Below, piece by piece: positions 11,034-22,290 of a stretch of 64,000 nucleotides of DNA (position 1 is its first letter; each line of letters opens with the position of its first letter). Made by a program: the position numbers and the translations under genes. The stretch spans positions 1 to 64,000 of the forward strand of contig CAJNDS010000200.1 in the NCBI GenBank assembly GCA_905221605.1. Reading direction: 5' to 3'. Below the pieces are notes generated by a model. That model saw only the letters and a program-made list of their open reading frames with translations, had not been told where the DNA came from and ran no database searches. Source of the stretch: Symbiodinium natans. Its lineage: Eukaryota > Sar > Dinophyceae > Suessiales > Symbiodiniaceae.

Positions 11034-14000
11034 TCAGAAGACTTGCGGGCGGAGGCATGGCCAGAACTGCGCGTAGTGCTTCCTGCGGCTCTCTGACAAC
11101 GTCAATCAGCTTGCCACAAACAGCCCAATCGATCTTGAATCTCTGCGGCCGTAGTGCCGAGCAGCTTCCACAGTAGCAACGTGGCTCATGGCCGCTGGCT
11201 GTGAGCCCCTTCCATCAACCACGTTGAAGCCTGCGGTCAAAGTGAAGTGGTCGAGCCAACATGCCGCTGCCACGCATGGCCTCTGTTCATCTCTGTTCTT
11301 CGCTGTTCCCACCCGGACCTCGAACCTCAAAGACCTCCTCCAATACACAGCTTCCCAGATGTGTATATAAACACATAGCTATAACATCACAAACGCACAA
11401 ACCGACATACATACATGCAGACATACATACGTCTATGGACATTGCTAAATCGACACACACACACACATGTATGTGGGTGTACATGTATATGCATATATGC
11501 ATACATATGCGCTAGATGCACATAAGAACCTCGTGAGCCGGCCTGGGAGCTGTGACTGCTCAGGCGCTTTGTCTCCAAGTAGAGCTCGGGCACAAGCCGC
11601 CATGGACTCGCCTGGGACCGCGACCGCGAGGTATCTCCAGGCAACCAGGTTTGGGTGGTGAGCAAGGGAAGGAATGGAATGCATGATCCTGCTGCTTCTG
11701 GGTCAATATCGCGCTGTGACGCCCGAAGCTGCGGACTATGAAGGATGTTATCTGCAGCACTTTAGGAAGCCAAGCCCACTCGAAGCTAGACCAGCGGAAT
11801 TATCTCTAAGAACCTAATGGCCAGGGGGCTGTTGCTCTCCACATTATAGCCGCCCTCCTGAGCCAGGACGACTCGGCCGTTGGCAAGTCCTCGTGCAACG
11901 AGGTTCGATCCGGAACCGATTTTTCAAGGACCCTTCGGAAGACTGGGAAAGGCAATGCCTGTGCACGTGGAAGCGCCAATCTCCAGACCAAGCTTCCCAT
12001 GAGCCGCTTTGTGATCTCATAAAACCCGTTGGGCGTCACAATGCAGCCACCTCGGTCATTACCAGCAGCAATGAGGTTAGGGATATTTTGGGATGGTCCA
12101 TTGACCTTACTCGTCTATCCTTGCAAGGGGGAGACGAAGACTTGAAAGAAGAGCAACCTTAGAGCTGTTTCGGCGCATACCCAAAAACCCTTAAACATAT
12201 ACGTAACCACCAAGCCGATGGAGACCCTTAAGAGCCACTGAAACTCAGTAAACTTGAGAGACTTTTTTAAAGACAAAGCCTACAAAAGAGGGCCCTGGAT
12301 TCGAGCTACCCAGCGGCCCAGTGGGTCGCCCGGGGCCGCATCGAAACCCGCAGAGATGAGCACCAAGTCGGGTGCGAAGGCTTCTGCGATCCTAAGCCAT
12401 GGGTTCTGGGATCTGTTTTTTTGGGCGGGGGGGGGGAGGGGGGGAGACTTGCAGAGCTTACAGGGATTTTAGGACTCGAGGTATAAGATCTTACAGGGAT
12501 TTGGGGGGGTTCCATGGGATCTCAAGGGGTTGCCGGTACCGAATAATGGGGCTATCTGGCAAACCAGGAAACCATATTATGCTTCCCTTGTTGTGGTAAC
12601 TTGATTTCCCTGACAAGAACCCTAAGGTTACGGTGGTTTGCGGAGCTCTCGCACGCAAAGGATCGGCAGGAAGAGGCGGTCGAAGGCGTAGAGAAACCTC
12701 GGATTGGGATTCAGGGTTTAGGGCTTACAAAGGTTCAGGGTTTTAGGGTTTTCGGGCTCAGACTTTAGGGTTTTCAAGTTTAAGTGTGGGGTTGCGGGCT
12801 TAGGTGCATGAACTTTGCTTCTTACGCTGGTGACTCAATGACTGTTGCAGACTGTTGCAGAGAGAGCAACTCTGCATCCCCAGGTGGGGTCTTGCTCTTC
12901 TCCACCTCCCAAGGAACATTCACAGTGTAGCCTTCGCCTGTCAAGCAGACTTTTGCTTCACAGATTGCTTTTCTATTGCTCAGCTTTGCAAAATAAAACT
13001 TATCATCTGATCTGCACCCCAGTTTGGGTGTCACCTGTGCCAACTCCATGGCTGGTGAAGTTGCCGAGTGGTCCCGTGGGGTAGTACTTGCCACGATCGT
13101 AACGATGCACCGAGCAAAAGAGAACCTCGCATCAGGTTGAGGGTTGTTCGTCGAGGATCTGCAATTCGGCTGGTTGGACAGCTGGTTGGGACAGCTTATC
13201 CAGCAGTGTATCAGTGTATCTGGCTTCTAACATGCTACCCTTCGATCGAAGCTCATGCCCCACGTTGCTCAACGGTTGCTCACTCAACGGTCGCCATCAA
13301 CACTAGATCTGTCACTTCTTGCTTGGATGACTACGCACACGAGTGGCCGATTGGTCGTCTTCGAACATCTTGTGCGTCCCATTCCCGTGGTGGACATCGA
13401 AATCTACAATGAGTGTCCTGGCTGACAGACCTGGACACGCGAGACATCCAACATGAGGCCTCCTTTAAGCCTTTGCAATTCCTTTGCAATCTGCAGCCCT
13501 GGGGCCTTTTTGCCTTGCCATGGCAGCTGCCAGCCCAACATTGCCAAACAGGCAAAAGCCACGTGCCATGTTGCTCTCGGCATGGTGGCCTTGTGCAAGG
13601 ATCGATCGGAGTTGGTTGTAAATTCTCAGCCAGCCAATGAGAACAGATGTACGAGTAGCACAGTCCTGCTGCAAACGCCCCTTTCCACACTCATCGGAAA
13701 ATTTGCAGAAAAACACCAAGCAGGTCAGGGGCCTGGCGGTCGCACCACGCAAACGGCACTCTGCACTTCCCCAGCACAGACCCGCTCCGTGGCAGTTAGG
13801 ACACTGCCCGCCGCCAGCAGGGCAGCCTTCGGGAAGCTTCGGGGCGGGTTCGGAGGTCTGAGGCCCGGGCCTTAACTTGAGCTGAGATGAAGGGCATTTT
13901 ACTGCAAGAAAGACAGCAGTTGCCTCCAGGGAGTCTGGGCAGAGGAAGATGCTGTCGTACTTCTGGCCTCGAGAGGATCGTCATTTCATATGTAACCATG

Positions 14001-14962
14001 GGGGACACTCGTCTGGAAGCGTGGCTGCTGGACAAACTCATCCGGACTAAGTGTGTGTCCCAGCTCAATCGTCGCCTTACAACAGTCTGGCCATCCAGAC
14101 GGGTCTCGAATACCAGTACTATACTCACATTCTATACAAATTCGACATTTATAAGTACTCCACAAATATAATATATATATATATATAGATATATACAGTG
14201 TAAGTGTAAGTATGTCTTGCTTGGAACGAAACTCTTAAGGTCCGGGGCCTTGAAGCTGGCTTTTGGGGACGGGGCACTTCTTCGGTCATGCTCTGCATCT
14301 CGAACATCGCGTCCACGTGCTGCGCAGTGTGTTTGAGCTCCAACTCCTCTCTGGTGGCCTTCCTCGGTTCTGCAATGAAAAAACTATTTCAGAGTCTTCA
14401 GACCTCCCCAAGCTTAGTACGTACAGGCTCTGAAAATGGCTCCGAAAATGGCTCTCACATATCAGAGTTTTTCGGGCCATTGAATGCCAGAAGGATACCT
14501 CGCATCGAGGCGGACGCACCGCCGCACCAGGCCCTCCCTTTCCAAGTACTCGAAGACCTTGAGGATGCGAGCAGGCTGCTCTGGGTGCGATGGGTCCTCC
14601 GAGAGTAGTAGCCCAGCAGAAAGAGATGGAAAGAGACATCTTCCGCCATGCGAGAAAAAAGAAAAGCAACTAAGCTCGTCTTACAAAGGGCAGGTGAGCA
14701 TGCTTCAGGCTGTCCTCCAAGTTTCGATGCTGCGCCATCTGCTCATCGAATACCAAACCCACGACATTATCATTGCTGTTGTCGTCGCCGAAGCCTCAGT
14801 CCCAACTCTTGCCAGACGATGCCTTTCTTGATGAAGTACTGGATCCTATGACGAGGTGAATGAAACCACTTGAAGGTGCTGAGAGCCAAGCTCAAGAAAC
14901 GCCGCTGCACTCTCGCGGTACCAAAGCGCAATCTCTTCTGAGGTCCTTGGCGCTGCCGCCAT
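11034..14962 (-). CDS. Histone deacetylase, class II-like, complete 17-exon gene
   Basis: Zn-dependent lysine deacetylase; the family removes acetyl groups from histone or other lysines, usually in nucleus or cytosol. My assembly, in coding order: 14887-14962, 14715-14794, 14499-14596, 14292-14362, 13924-13967, 13733-13826, 13506-13589, 13357-13421, 13035-13125, 12871-12937, 12665-12697, 12318-12391, 11997-12050, 11830-11889, 11568-11611, 11158-11198, 11034-11082. It sums to 1,125 nt (374 aa plus stop). Family signatures appear in order: [45 protein letters not shown] (catalytic His pair), [13 protein letters not shown] (Zn Asp and His), [38 protein letters not shown] (Zn Asp), [10 protein letters not shown] (transition-state Tyr), [13 protein letters not shown]. 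All key residues are present. Donors are 9 GC, 4 GA and 3 GT, all with AG acceptors. The start Met is chosen because it follows a CAG about 18 nt upstream, a plausible trans-splice site; the frame is open further upstream. A few junctions could slide. Confidence 0.88.
11395..11515. repeat. CA/TACA/TATG-type simple sequence
   Basis: Runs of ACATACATAC, ACACACACAC and ATGTATATGCATATATGC. It falls in an HDAC intron (between the exons ending at 11,568 and starting at 11,198). Confidence 0.75.
12423..12446. repeat. G-rich run
   Basis: A near-continuous guanine tract broken by single C and A, in an HDAC intron just 5' (in sense) of the exon encoding the SAGFDA motif. It is a quadruplex-forming candidate. 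Confidence 0.8.
12716..12795. repeat. Degenerate TTTAGGG-like tract in HDAC intron
   Basis: Repeated GGGTTTAGGG, GGGTTTTAGGG and TTTAGGGTTTTC words between the HDAC exons at 12,665-12,697 and 12,871-12,937. Same type as the tract in the kinase intron. Confidence 0.6.
14163..14200. repeat. (TA)n microsatellite
   Basis: TATATATATATATATA followed by GATATATA, in the HDAC intron between exons 14,292-14,362 and 13,924-13,967. Confidence 0.85.
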
Positions 14963-16065
14963 GTGAACAGTGAGTCTGTAGCCAGCGAACTGGACTTCAT
15001 TATGGCAACAATAAGATAATGGCAACAATGGAGTTGCGCAGTCTCAGGCAGGCTACGAAGCTTGCAGGCTCCAGCCAATCCCACAGCTAGGAGCAAGAAC
15101 TGCTTGCTGGCATGCTCGTGCGGGACTGCTCCCAAGCAGACGCCTGAAGCGCAGCAAAGTAGAGCACGTGTCAAGCCGTATGCAGCTGTCGGGGTTTCAT
15201 GGAACTCGGGGGGTGACAGTCCAGAAGCTTGAAATTACGGATCATTTTATATCATTTTGGAACGCTGTCGCATGGTGTCGCTTTAGCAGGTCCACCGGCC
15301 TGGAGCAGTCCTGCAGAGACTGGCTTGCACGGTAAGCCCAGTAGAAGGAAGCACCGGCGCCACAAAGTCCATGGCGCTGGACTCACAAGACACTGACACT
15401 CCTTCAGTCGGAACCTGTCAAACAAGTGTTTGAAGTTCTGGTGGAGAGGTTTCCAGGAGATACGACGTCTGCACAGAGCAGTGATTGGTGAAAAGAGGCG
15501 AGCACGCGGGGGGAACTTGAGGTTCTTCCTGCTGTCTTGCTGAGGACATGGCGTTGCTCCAGCTTGAGCGTGCATGAACAAGGCCATCACGGTTCGTGGC
15601 TACAGTGTACCACAAAGAGAAGCACCGTGCCACTTCCGATGCTTAGAGATGATAGCCACTGGTTGGTCGATTTTCGCCAAGGAGCTTCCTCGGCAAAGCC
15701 CCCCTTGCTGGGCTTTCGTACCATCTTGATCGCCTTACTGCACTGCGAGGTCCACGATCAATACCCTGGGTTTCACTCAAACTACATTGCGAGCAAGGAA
15801 AGGGTTTAGGATGGTTTAGGTTGCCTCTGGTTCCAAAGCTCTGGCTAAAGGGCGCTTGTGCCCTGCTCTGAAGTTGCACTGACCGCACATCGCTCGAACA
15901 ATGCTTTCGCGGCAGTCGCAGTACGCGAGCGCCGTTTGGGTCTACACCAACATATGTGTTGCAGCTTCCTGAAGTCAAGATGCATAGTACCTGCTCGGCC
16001 GCAACTCTGGAACCTAGGCTTTTGCAACGAATCTCGAATCTTGGTGGCTGGGGAGTCTTTGCCGC
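14963..16065. other. Spacer upstream of HDAC; weak exon candidates
   Basis: This should hold the promoter, trans-splice acceptor region and 5' UTR of the HDAC gene and the 3' end of the next upstream gene. A minus-strand piece at about 15,290-15,410 (VSVSCESSAMDFVAPVLPST) reads like protein but has no recognisable family. I see no regulatory motif; dinoflagellate genes generally lack TATA boxes. Confidence 0.3.
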
Positions 16066-16680
16066 GCCGATCGTCCAGGTATTTGGGTCCAAGCTGCGAG
16101 CTGGTGGCCAGCAGGAGTGGGCCTGCCTTTGAAGACCGTTCCAAAGCCGCCTTCGCCCAGAGTTCCCTCAAAGCCTCACTCTCCAAGTTCATCGCACAAG
16201 CTGCACGAACCGTTTGGGCCACATGGGCTGGCCAGGGGCGACTAGGGCCATGCAGCCGAGTGGCTGAGAAACTCGCTGACATGACCTGACTCACCGAAAA
16301 ACACATACAGATCCTGACGAAGCCGCATAAGCCGCATTTTTGCTCACATTCCAAGAGCACACCTCGCACAAGACATTCCCCAGATTCTCAGCATAAGCAG
16401 CTTGGGGCCGCGACGGGGGCTGATCAGCACAAACAGCTTGTCCGGGTTGATCTGCAAGCAACTGATTCCCGTAAAACTGTCTGGATGTAGTTCTTAGTAG
16501 TCTTAGTTCATTGCAGTTATGTAATTACACTTCTTGAGATATTGTAACGTTGGACCACGCTGTAGGCTCATTTCTGCCATACCATTGTGGGAGCCTCCTG
16601 CATCCGGGAGCGGAAAGCCACGACCGCCTCATCGTTTGTCGCCGACTCTTGGACCCGGATTCGCAGGAACCTTCAGGAAA
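16066..16680 (-). CDS. Unassigned minus-strand exon pieces
   Basis: Two coherent, helical peptides are visible on the minus strand: about 16,655-16,572 (ESATNDEAVVAFRSRMQEAP) and about 16,230-16,066 (NLESEALRELWAKAALERSS, then LLLATSSQLGPKYLDD). They are spaced like exons of one gene, upstream of HDAC, and could be the 3' part of the cysteine-rich gene that starts at 18,466 or a separate gene. The plus strand is also open here, so the call is weak. Confidence 0.25.
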
Positions 16681-17749
16681 ACATCGGCATGGGGAGGTAG
16701 TGGCCCCACAGAAAGGGAACAGCAAGGAATAGCAAAGGGATACCCTGAGCCGGGGCCTTGGCCAGGCAACTGATAACCCAACTTGCCTAAGTGGCCCTGC
16801 GGGCCTCAGCTTCCGGCAGCACCAACCGCAAGGCCCCCGGCTTTCGGCTTGAAGCACAGGCATCACGTGAGCACTTCCAGGAATGCAGTAAGTTACTTCT
16901 TGCATTGTGCTGCTGAGCTGAAAGCTCGTTGTCATTCGTTTCTACACCAGCTGAGTAGCGTAGTGATCTTGGATTCTTTGGATGACCTTCGTTGTTCAAG
17001 ACTGTGTGGAGTCTGTTGACTTTCATGGCCGATGCAGCCTGAGCCAAAGCTATGGCTGCAAGAGGGCAGGCACTGTGTGGGGCTGTACCCTTACACGAAC
17101 TTCGCGGCGCCTTGGCTTTCGGCGTCACATGTTGCACACTTCCCATGAAGAGCCTAGTGGACCTAGTCCGCTATGCGATGCGGTCTCACTACTCGGGGAC
17201 TGGACAAAACTAGAAGAGATGCAAAGCATCAAGATAGCATCGCAGTGTGGAGCTGATCCCCCACGAAAAATCGGTACGATTCAACACGTTCGGGTATGTT
17301 CGGCTGATTTGGTGGACAGATGGGTTCTGACATGCGGTCCTGCTACGCTTGAGGGTGACAATCATGATGCACTCTGACACTAGCATCCTAGTCAGATCCG
17401 GTCATGCTTGCTTCCAATACGGCTTGGATGTGATTGAACATGTTTGGGGACAGTGTAAGTAACCCGAAACCCTAAACCCCGACACCCTGAACCCTAGAAT
17501 CGAACTTGGCTGGGAAATCGGCCAGGTAGGGCTTCCTCTTAGGGTGAGAGAAGTTATCCAGGCACCCTTCAATGTGGCCCAAGGTTAGATGGAGGGTCCT
17601 TTGCCCGTGGTACACTATCGCGCGTCCTATGTAGCCAGGGGATGTAGAACAAGCCTGATCTAAAAAAACGAGCTTTTGGTGCGGCGTTTTTGCCGAGCGC
17701 AGTATATGATCACAAAACTAAACAACGACACTTGGAGATCCTGAACTTT
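16681..17749. other. No gene resolved
   Basis: Nothing I can assign. A plus-strand ORF at 16,982-17,377 is open but has no signature. 17,465-17,500 carries CCCTAAA/CCCTGAA words. Confidence 0.3.
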
Positions 17750-18466
17750 GGGGTCTCCGCTCTCGCGCAAGTGCGAGTGTCGGAACTCATGGCGGAATGT
17801 GGCCCGGCCCTCCATCTGGCAGGAATGGGCCGAACATTTCCTGCAGGGTTTAGATCCTCCTAACAAACTCGAACTCGACCCTTCCCTCCCTCGCCCCTGG
17901 AACCCTACCCCAAGGCGCCGCATCGTCGCAGCCACCGGGGCCCTGAATGTCGCAGGTCGAGCAGCCCGGGTCTGAGCAGGGTCGGCAAGCGTAGGACTCC
18001 TCCAAAGCTGGAGAGAGCACCGAATAGCATTTTGCACAGCTTGCGCTTTACATACTTTACGTTGTGAACAGCGAATCTTCGGGACCGTGCTCCTTGTCCG
18101 AGCCCTTCGTTGGCAAAGAAATTGCCTCAGCTGCGGATTCGGAAACTACATCAAGGACGGATTCCGAAACTGGGACAACGTCCTTCGCTTCTGAACAGGG
18201 CAGCTCGCCTACTGGTGGGAACGCCCCTCACCCCGGGACAGTTTCCTGAACCGGATGAACCGGGCAGTTTCCTGAATCGGGCAGTTTCTTCAAACAATGT
18301 GATCTCAAATTCCTGAATGGCGTGGTTCCAGTTTTCAGAACCGCAGTTTCTTGAATCGCGCGACTATTAAACTTACGCATCGCAGCAGCACTTCTCGTTG
18401 CCGCCAAGCAGCTGTCCACCCCTGCCAAGCAGAAGTGCGCTGAGCAAAACAAGCAAGCGCTGCATC
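17750..18466 (-). CDS. Secreted cysteine-rich protein with signal peptide (5' part)
   Basis: The minus-strand ATG at 18,466 opens a classic secretory signal: MQRLLVLLSALLLGRG followed by a cysteine cluster (EKCCCDA), then a GTAAGT donor at about 18,375. The AG just before the ATG (CCTAG) could be the trans-splice acceptor. Downstream minus-strand exons continue with furin-like cysteine spacing: CRPCSDPGCSTCDIQGPGGC (about 18,000-17,930) and PCRKCSAHSCQ (about 17,855-17,820). I infer an extracellular or surface protein built of furin/growth-factor-receptor-like cysteine repeats. The 3' end is not resolved and may run below 17 kb. It starts only about 200 bp after the apparent stop of a second gene with the same kind of repeats, so the two look like tandem relatives. 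Confidence 0.45.
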
Positions 18467-18599
18467 AGGCTAGGATATGGGCAGCTAGGTGGACGGTGCC
18501 CTGATGATGGAATGTATTGCTTGTCTCCGGAAAAGAGAAACACATAAAAAGGAGCGAGTGAATGCACAAAATCGGGACTGGACTGGGGTGTGGGAGAAA

Positions 18600-18602
18600 G
18601 AC

Positions 18603-18643
<41 letters not shown>

Positions 18644-18672
18644 GAGAGAGAGTGAGAGAGAGAGTGAGAGTG
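18600..18672. repeat. (AG)n microsatellite
   Basis: AGAGAG with regularly spaced TG interruptions (AGTGAGAGAGAG), immediately 3' (in sense) of the TGA at 18,673-18,675 that I take as the stop of the upstream cysteine-rich gene. It would lie in its 3' UTR or the spacer. Confidence 0.9.
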
Positions 18673-21600
18673 TCAAAAACGGCCTAAAGGGCAGACCTCC
18701 GTGAAGAATTGCACGATGTGTGTGAGCATGTGGGCCTGTTCGCACTCGCCTTTGTCACAGGATCCAGCTCCAGATGCAGCGCAGGTGTGGCATTTGTCGC
18801 CGCAGGCGTGGCAAGCGCCGTTCACCAGCACGAAGCCATCGCCGCCTCGTTTTTTGATGTTTTTTGCATCCGCTGGGAGCATCAAATTCAGCTGCCCGAG
18901 GCTGCATTGCCATGCATTGCCATGCATTGCCATGCATTGCCATCAAGGGGCACTTGTCGCAGATGTTCGCCACGGCGCACTCGATGCACCCTGGTCCGCA
19001 AATAGCACAGTGTCCAGATGGTGTGATGCCGAAGTCCTGGATGGGCAGGGCGTGCTCCATCAACATTCAAGGAAGATAAGACATGATACTTCTGGCTTGA
19101 TGTGGCTTGATCTCTGATGAAACAAGTGGAACGCCATCGAGTACAACATCCCATGTCCTTCTTGCAGCTTTCGCCTTGAATCATTGAAAGCTAGGCCAAA
19201 GACCCAAAGAATGACTGTGGGACATGAGTTGCAAAGTGGCAACTTGGGCCTGGCTTTGCTGATCTCTCGACTGCGGCCCACCCTAATCAAGAAGAGCGTG
19301 GACAGGTTGATCTTCCTGCCTTTACCTCCTCTTGCTTCCTCCTGCCGGCTTCATCCCTGCTTGCTCTGCCTTCTAATTAAATCCGCCGAGGCCAGAGGGA
19401 ATGTTTGAAAGGTCTACCCGGTATCCCTCCCCCTCCCCCCCCCAGTATCCCTCCCCCCCCACGCCCTAGCCTAGCCCCCCCCCCCCAATCTGGAGGGTTC
19501 CCTAATGCAGTGCAATGACGTGCACTCGATTCATCACACAGTTCTTCGCCACCGTTGCTGCCAGTAGCGATCATGGTCACGAACCTGTCTACTGCCTCCA
19601 GCTCGGCATTTGCTTCTGGCAGGAAATCGAAGCTGGTTTGAAGCGGCCATGTGCAGCCGCGCGCCGCCATGGTATGCGATTTTGTAAGCTGTGGTGTTGA
19701 CAAGCCAAACAGATGCACAAGGACACTGATGGAATCCAACTGCAAACGCTCTAGGCGTTCCAGACCATTGTGTCGTGACGGTTAACGTGCATGGACGAGG
19801 TAAGACTACACAATGCCGCTGATTTTGGCCGGTGCGCGTTTGGAACCAGTGTTGGTGATTACAACTCTCCTAACCTGTTTAGGCAGCTGATTGCCGTGGT
19901 GGGGGCTTGAATTGCTTCGTGCCATGGTAGTGACCCGAAACACACGACGAAAGCGCGCACATCTCAAACGCGCGTTCTTTGCCTCTTCGTCCCAGTCCTC
20001 CCTCGTCCAAAACAACGCGACACAGCCACAGACACGGGAAATACCCAGAATTTCCTGAGGCTCCTTCTGCAGACGAGCTGCAGGCTTTATCACTGTGATC
20101 GCACACATTGCAGTGCGGCATCGGGCATGGCATACAGCGTGGCGCCTTCGCGAAGAGCTTCTCGTGCCTCTGCAAAAGGAGCCGTGCTCTGAAACTTGTG
20201 CAATGTGCAGTTTGGTATGGGCGGGAAAGAAACCAGGCTTTGCTTCAGTCGGCCAAGAAGCAGTCCCAGAAGCCCGTAGCCAGCTTGACAACCTCTCAAG
20301 GCTCCCGCTTGTGGCGATGATCCCTGTAAGCAGTAAACTGCTCTCACGATTCACTCTCCGCAAGTGTCTTACAGTCTCATCTCACCAGCTTGACAACCTC
20401 CATCATCGCAGCCGTTTTCCTGACAGAGACAGTGTGCTGAGTTTCAGCCAGCAAGTGATGAACGCGAGAGTGCATAAGATGGAGCAAGCCGTGTGGACGA
20501 CCGATGGAAGCCTTGCGAATCGCGCAGTTCACGCAAAAGTCGCCGCATGCCACGCAGTCCCCATCCTTTCCAATCGTGTAGCCGTCCTGGCACTAATATC
20601 CGAAAAAGCCATGCTTTTTCAGGAGAGCGTTTATCATGCAGATGTCGATAGATCCTTATAGCTGCATAATTTATGCCTTGCATGGTGCACGAACTTTCAG
20701 AACACACTCATCTTTGGCCTGCAACCTAAATTGGCGAACACAGGAACAGGAGCAAAGCGAAAGGTATTCATGCAGATTGTTGCTGGTAAGGCTTCTACTG
20801 GTGATTGGCTTCATGGGTCTTGCAACGAAGGAATGGAAGTGTTGAATGAAAAACAAGTGACCAAGAGGGGCTGGGATTTTTGCGCAAGGCCTGCGCACCC
20901 TGCAAGCAGAAGAATAGAAGCCCATCAGTAGGCTCGCAGGGTGCAGCAAAACCTTAAAGACAACCCTGTGAACAACCTCGGCTATCATTGCCTGGACCAC
21001 GGCAGATTTGTGTGTTCAGAGTTTTAGCGCACACCGGCAACCACGAAGTGAATCAAACGTGACTTCGCGCGTGGCAGTCCTGGCACATGTCACACCATCC
21101 AGGCCGCTTGCATGAATAACAAGCTTCACCACACGGGTCACACCTCGTAGAATTACCATCCTCGCAGCCACTATGGCACTTTGGATGACAGGCTGCGGAT
21201 GATGACTCGGGTTTAAAGAATCTTGATTCGAGGAAAGCGGAACAAGCTCGCATGTCTTCCTCATGAAGTCCCTACGAACCCTATTGGCCTCCACAAGCGC
21301 GAAGCCGGTCATGCAGAGAGAGCAGCTCCCTTCGTCACACTTCTCGCCTGAGCGGGTGCTATGGCATGAACCGAGGCACAGGTGTTTCGCCACTCTTCGC
21401 CACTTTCTGCACTGAGTAGGTAGTGAGCGCAGTTGCTGCAGTGGTATACGTATATCAATTAACCTACAATTACGAGGCATACTTGTAAGCACCCGGAAGC
21501 GCCCGTTCTTGCCCGAGTTCAGTGAGATCAAAGCCGGGCAAGGCTCAGTTCTTCTGCTGGCATCGAAAGCAGCTTCCATCTGCGGCCAAGCCATACCCAG

Positions 21601-22290
21601 TCTTGCAGAAGCGACCTCGGCAACTTCAGCCGAACTTCAGCCGGGATGGCCCCCTGAGACTCCCAGCATCCTCAACTTAGGGCCTAAGATGGCCTAAGAT
21701 GGCCTAAGACTCTAAGACCCGGACAGGGAAGCTGACGAGCAGCCGCCTTGAAGCAGAACGGGGCAACACGTAAACCCCATCACGACACTAGCACGACTGC
21801 GGCCATCAGAGCCCAGTTGATAGGAGTTCTTTACGGAGACCCGGCCTGTTCTACTTGAGGTGGATGCCTTTCGTCACAAATTTGACAGTTCTTCGTAGCA
21901 CATGGCATGCAAAGATATAGTCCATCAGCAGTCAAGCCCAAGCCGTCCTTAGATGTGCTCAACACTTGGCACACCGGTCTCCCGAAAACGGAATCCGGCC
22001 GAGCGGCCTGGCACGTGCTGCATGAGCCAGACGGGTTCGCGCTACATTTCAGGCAGCCTGCAGCCAACCAGTCTCGGCAAACAACCCTCTGGTGCTTGCA
22101 ACGGCCACCTCGTACGCACGGGAGGCAGGTCGCCCCACTTGGCCTGAAGCCATCCTGGAAGCCACATTGCCGTTGAAGAATGTTGAACAAGCAACTAAAG
22201 CGTCACTCAAGCTCTTGAAGCCTTGCATTGGCGGCAGACTCCCTGGTGACTGCAGTGTAAGCAATACGGCCCACATTTCCCATTGAAGAG
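18673..22290 (-). CDS. Furin-like cysteine-rich repeat protein, multi-exon (5' end unresolved)
   Basis: At least eight minus-strand exons give the CxxC/CxxxC spacing of furin-like (growth-factor-receptor-type) repeats, the 'xDGYxxxxGxCxxCxxxCxxC' pattern. Landmarks in coding order: about 22,280 (NGKCGPYCLHC), 22,160-21,840 (SGATCLPC; GLYLCMPCATKNCQICDE), about 21,380-21,290 (KCDEGSCSLCMTGFALV), about 21,190-21,060 (RCDPCGEACYSC), about 20,600-20,520 (DGYTIGKDGDCVACGDFC), about 20,140 (CMPCPMPHCNVCD), about 19,040-18,960 (HCAICGPGCIECAVANICDKC, split), about 18,870-18,680 (NGACHACGDKCHTC). The last exon is open to a TGA at 18,673-18,675. Further coherent cysteine-containing pieces at about 22,370 and 22,930-23,320 suggest that the gene starts above 23.3 kb. 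Probable extracellular or membrane-anchored protein; ligand unknown. Exon borders are approximate. Confidence 0.55.
18903..18943. repeat. Four tandem decamers CATGCATTGC
   Basis: Perfect 10-bp direct repeats (about 4 copies) next to, or inside, an exon of the cysteine-rich gene. In the minus-strand frame they encode Met/His/Ala/Trp-rich residues that disrupt the cysteine spacing. They are therefore either intronic or a recent in-frame expansion; 10 bp is not a multiple of three. Confidence 0.9.
19424..19487. repeat. C-rich simple sequence
   Basis: Blocks of CCCTCCCCC and long C runs, presumably intronic in the cysteine-rich gene. G-rich on the sense strand. Confidence 0.85.

Noticed and set aside
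11895-11915. GGTTCGATCC word like a tRNA T-loop
   Set aside because: No acceptor or D-arm pairing around it; it lies next to an HDAC exon. I found no tRNA, rRNA or snRNA gene in the window.
16318-16358. Plus-strand segment resembling the dinoflagellate spliced leader (AGCC, ATTTT, GCTCA words)
   Set aside because: Only a partial match with mismatches at key positions, and on the strand opposite to the genes. Not a convincing relict leader.
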